A stretch of DNA of 64,000 bases, taken from Caenorhabditis remanei (taxonomy: Eukaryota > Nematoda > Chromadorea > Rhabditida > Rhabditidae). The DNA lies in the NCBI RefSeq assembly GCF_010183535.1, contig NC_071333.1, positions 8,554,587-8,618,586 of the forward strand. The letters run 5' to 3'. How positions within the stretch are numbered: the first letter of the stretch is position 1; each line of letters opens with the position of its first letter. Position numbers and translations under genes: made by a program. Below the pieces are notes generated by a model, which saw nothing but the letters and a program-made list of their open reading frames with translations, was not told the origin of the DNA and made no database searches. This document shows positions 61,801 to 64,000 of this stretch, piece by piece.

Positions 61801-63376
61801 GCATTCTCCGTTCTTAACATCAAACGTGATTCCTTTCAAGACTTGAGCATCCGGACGGGTTGGATAAGAGAATCGGACATCTTGGAATGAAATGTTTCCT
61901 TGAACGTCACTAGCATCTTCTTCATTTTCCTCATCTTTTTCAATTTCATTGTCGTTCTAATAAAGCAAATTGTCCTGTTGGAGTTGGGTTATGATGAACT
62001 CACTGAGGTCAACATTTCAGCAATGGGTGCAGTTGAAGATATAGCTGCAGCCAAACGGGAGATGTGGGGAAGTGCTTCACTGAGACAGAATGCACCGAAA
62101 AGTAAGAAGTGGAAGAGCTGAAACAGTTTTCATCATTAATACTCAAACACTGGTCGATTTGAGAACTCACTCTAACGACAGTAGCAGTTTGAAGGGTACC
62201 ATCATAGATCATGTTGGCACCGAAATACAGGACGACTGTGTTCAAAGCGTTGCAAAAGAAATAGGTGACACCTCTCGAGATTGAATACGCCAATGCACGT
62301 TGGAATCCATACTTCTCTCCAGCTTCAAGCTCTTTGGTGTAGCTAAAAATGAGAACAGCTTTTGAAAAACCTTTGGTTGGTTGATGCTCACCGTTCAAGC
62401 TCTTGACGTTGTCCATTCAAGGAACAAACTGTTTTGTAAGCTCCCAATGTTTGAAAAGCTATCGAACCAGCATTAGCGTAATGAGTATTCTGCTTATCAG
62501 TCGTCTTCATCATGCTTGCAGAATTAATCAAACCAGAGAACGCAATTCCAAGCGAAAAAATTATACCATAAGATGCCAGTCGCCAATCCGTATAGAAGGC
62601 AAGCGCAGTTCCAACAGTGAAATCAGTTACGAAGGCGATTATCAATGCAATTTTCTCATTGAACACTTCTCGAAACCTTTCCAAATTGCTGCAAAATGAA
62701 GTTTAGTTGCTGACAGTCTAAAATTATAGCAACTCACTCGTTTAGAACAGTTGACAAATGTCCGGTAGACATACTATCGAAGTACTGGGCATCTTTCCTC
62801 AGAAGACGAGATATGTATTGTTTTCGAACACGATATGTGGTGTTGTCTCCGACAAATTTCATTATAGAGAACTGAAATAGCTTCACGGATTGATATTTGG
62901 TAATAGACTGTACCTGAAGAGATCCAAATGTAAAATACGCACAACCACAGAGGAAGAAATGAAGAATTACTGAATTCATGTCATGTTCGAACACTTCGTA
63001 CGCTTTTTCAAGATTTGCGGGATCTGAAAATTATCTCATTGTGCTTTTGAGCCATTTTTTGTCTGTTTAACTAACCCATTGTCTTATTATTAATAGCATT
63101 AGTGATTGTTACCAGTACTTGTGAAACCTCTCCAAACGTGTAACTCATGAATGGTTGGCAGAGACCAGTAAGTAGAGAGAATATTATTCCGAGAAAGAAT
63201 AACAATTTTTCGAAACATGTTGTACATTTAAACTGGAATTTTTCATTATTTAGCTTGTTCTATTCAATTTTCAATAAACTCACTATTACACGAATAAAAC
63301 TGATTAGCTTTGACGACTTCTTTTCATCAGACAATTGCAGCAACGGAGTCCTGGAATCGTTCGAATTTTCTTCCAT
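58819..63376 (-). CDS. pgp: P-glycoprotein (ABCB full transporter), array copy C
   Basis: The start exon reads [20 protein letters not shown] (ATG 63374-63376), then KLISFIRVI before a GTGAGT donor. NBD1 (about 61,330-61,900) has [26 protein letters not shown] and [12 protein letters not shown]2 (about 58,830-59,750) has [34 protein letters not shown] and VIVAHRLS. The tail is [15 protein letters not shown]2 shows a [11 protein letters not shown] variant (Lys in place of the Glu found in copies A and B) just before the signature. It is the first gene of the array in transcription order and has the longest upstream region. All ATPase motifs are intact. Its role is ATP-driven export of lipophilic compounds, from family knowledge. 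Confidence 0.92.
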
Positions 63377-64000
63377 TTTGATGGGGAACTCATCAAATAA
63401 TTGCACTTATTATCTTTACATATTTCGAATCAAATCGAAAAAGAAAAGACAACATAGGGAACATTACTAATAAGATACGCAGAGAGTGTGAAAGAGACTC
63501 TCCCTCTCTCTCCTCTTCTCCTTCCTATTCAACGCGCGCAGAATAATGCACCGAATGGCAAACAATAAGATTGCCATCTGCACTTACGTGTCCATGTTTT
63601 GTGTTCTCCGATAAGACGACGGAACGAGGTCGACAGTGGAGATTGATTGAGGAGAGCCCTAAGAATTTACTTTTATGTATTGCTCAAGTATTGGATAGTA
63701 TTGCGCAATACTTGGCAATTCTGATGGCGTCTCAACGGAAAAAGAACAAACATCGTCCCGCCTTCCGAATCCGCACTAATTTCTTATCGCTATTGTATTA
63801 GAAACGTCATTTTGAGCGAAGAACAATAGATCAAGTTGTGATAAGAAAATGAAAGTTGTGTGTTGGACTAGAGCCGAGGAGGAAGCAAATGGAAACTTCT
63901 CGGCCTATAGTCGAGTTTGCAAAAATTACCAACAAAAGTCGAAACGAAAAAGGAAAAAATTCTAAAACAGATTCTACTCAAACAGTGACAAAACATCTTG
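63377..64000. promoter_or_regulatory. Upstream region of the pgp array with GATA sites
   Basis: No coding sequence is convincing here. The GATAAG core occurs at 63610-63615, 63840-63845 and, in reverse, 63783-63788. A pyrimidine-rich CTCTCC run lies at 63,499-63,530. Nematode intestinal genes are typically driven by ELT-2/ELT-7 through TGATAAG sites, so intestinal expression of copy C is a reasonable guess. Confidence 0.4.

Overview
The window is nuclear DNA of a Caenorhabditis-type nematode. It is AT-rich, with many short introns (about 45-60 bases) that start GTAAGT/GTGAGT and end TTTCAG, compact genes, genes nested in introns, and gene families known from C. elegans. plc-1 and the pgp-5/6/7/8 group are X-linked in C. 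elegans, so an X origin is likely, but this is inference. Exon models were built by hand from splice signals, reading phase and protein family likeness. Boundaries are exact to the base where stated, but none is supported by transcripts.

Layout, left to right. (1) 0.57-1.5 kb, minus: a small secreted CAP/SCP-domain protein. (2) 1.9-17.7 kb, minus: plc-1, phospholipase C-epsilon, in about 31 exons, with RasGEF, PH-like, EF-hand, PLC X and Y, C2 and two RA domains. It has two possible first exons and a possible second last exon. A small plus-strand gene ending in a CaaX-like motif lies inside its 2-kb intron. (3) 18.8-22.7 kb, minus: exons of a talin-like FERM module. (4) 22.9-38.6 kb, minus: a 30-exon gene with ankyrin repeats, an ARM/HEAT-like helical region and long Ser/Arg-rich linkers. 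It holds a tRNA-Glu(UUC) in an intron. The FERM module is either its C-terminus or a separate gene directly downstream. (5) 39.0 kb: a degenerate tRNA-like sequence. (6) 39.9-41.4 kb, minus: a small type I membrane protein. (7) 41.4-48.8 kb: a gene-poor stretch. (8) 49.0-63.4 kb, minus: three tandem full-length ABCB transporters (P-glycoproteins) in head-to-tail order. The first and third are almost identical over the second nucleotide-binding domain, introns included, which suggests gene conversion. (9) 63.4-64.0 kb: upstream region with three GATAAG sites.

Functional reading. plc-1 links small Ras/Rap GTPases to phosphoinositide hydrolysis. The upstream ankyrin/ARM/FERM locus looks like a membrane-cortex scaffold. 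The pgp array is a xenobiotic/lipid efflux cluster. The least conventional part is the 18.8-38.6 kb locus: a multi-domain architecture I cannot name, an ambiguous stop before the FERM exons, and a final exon whose possible donor matches the phase of the plc-1 core exon.
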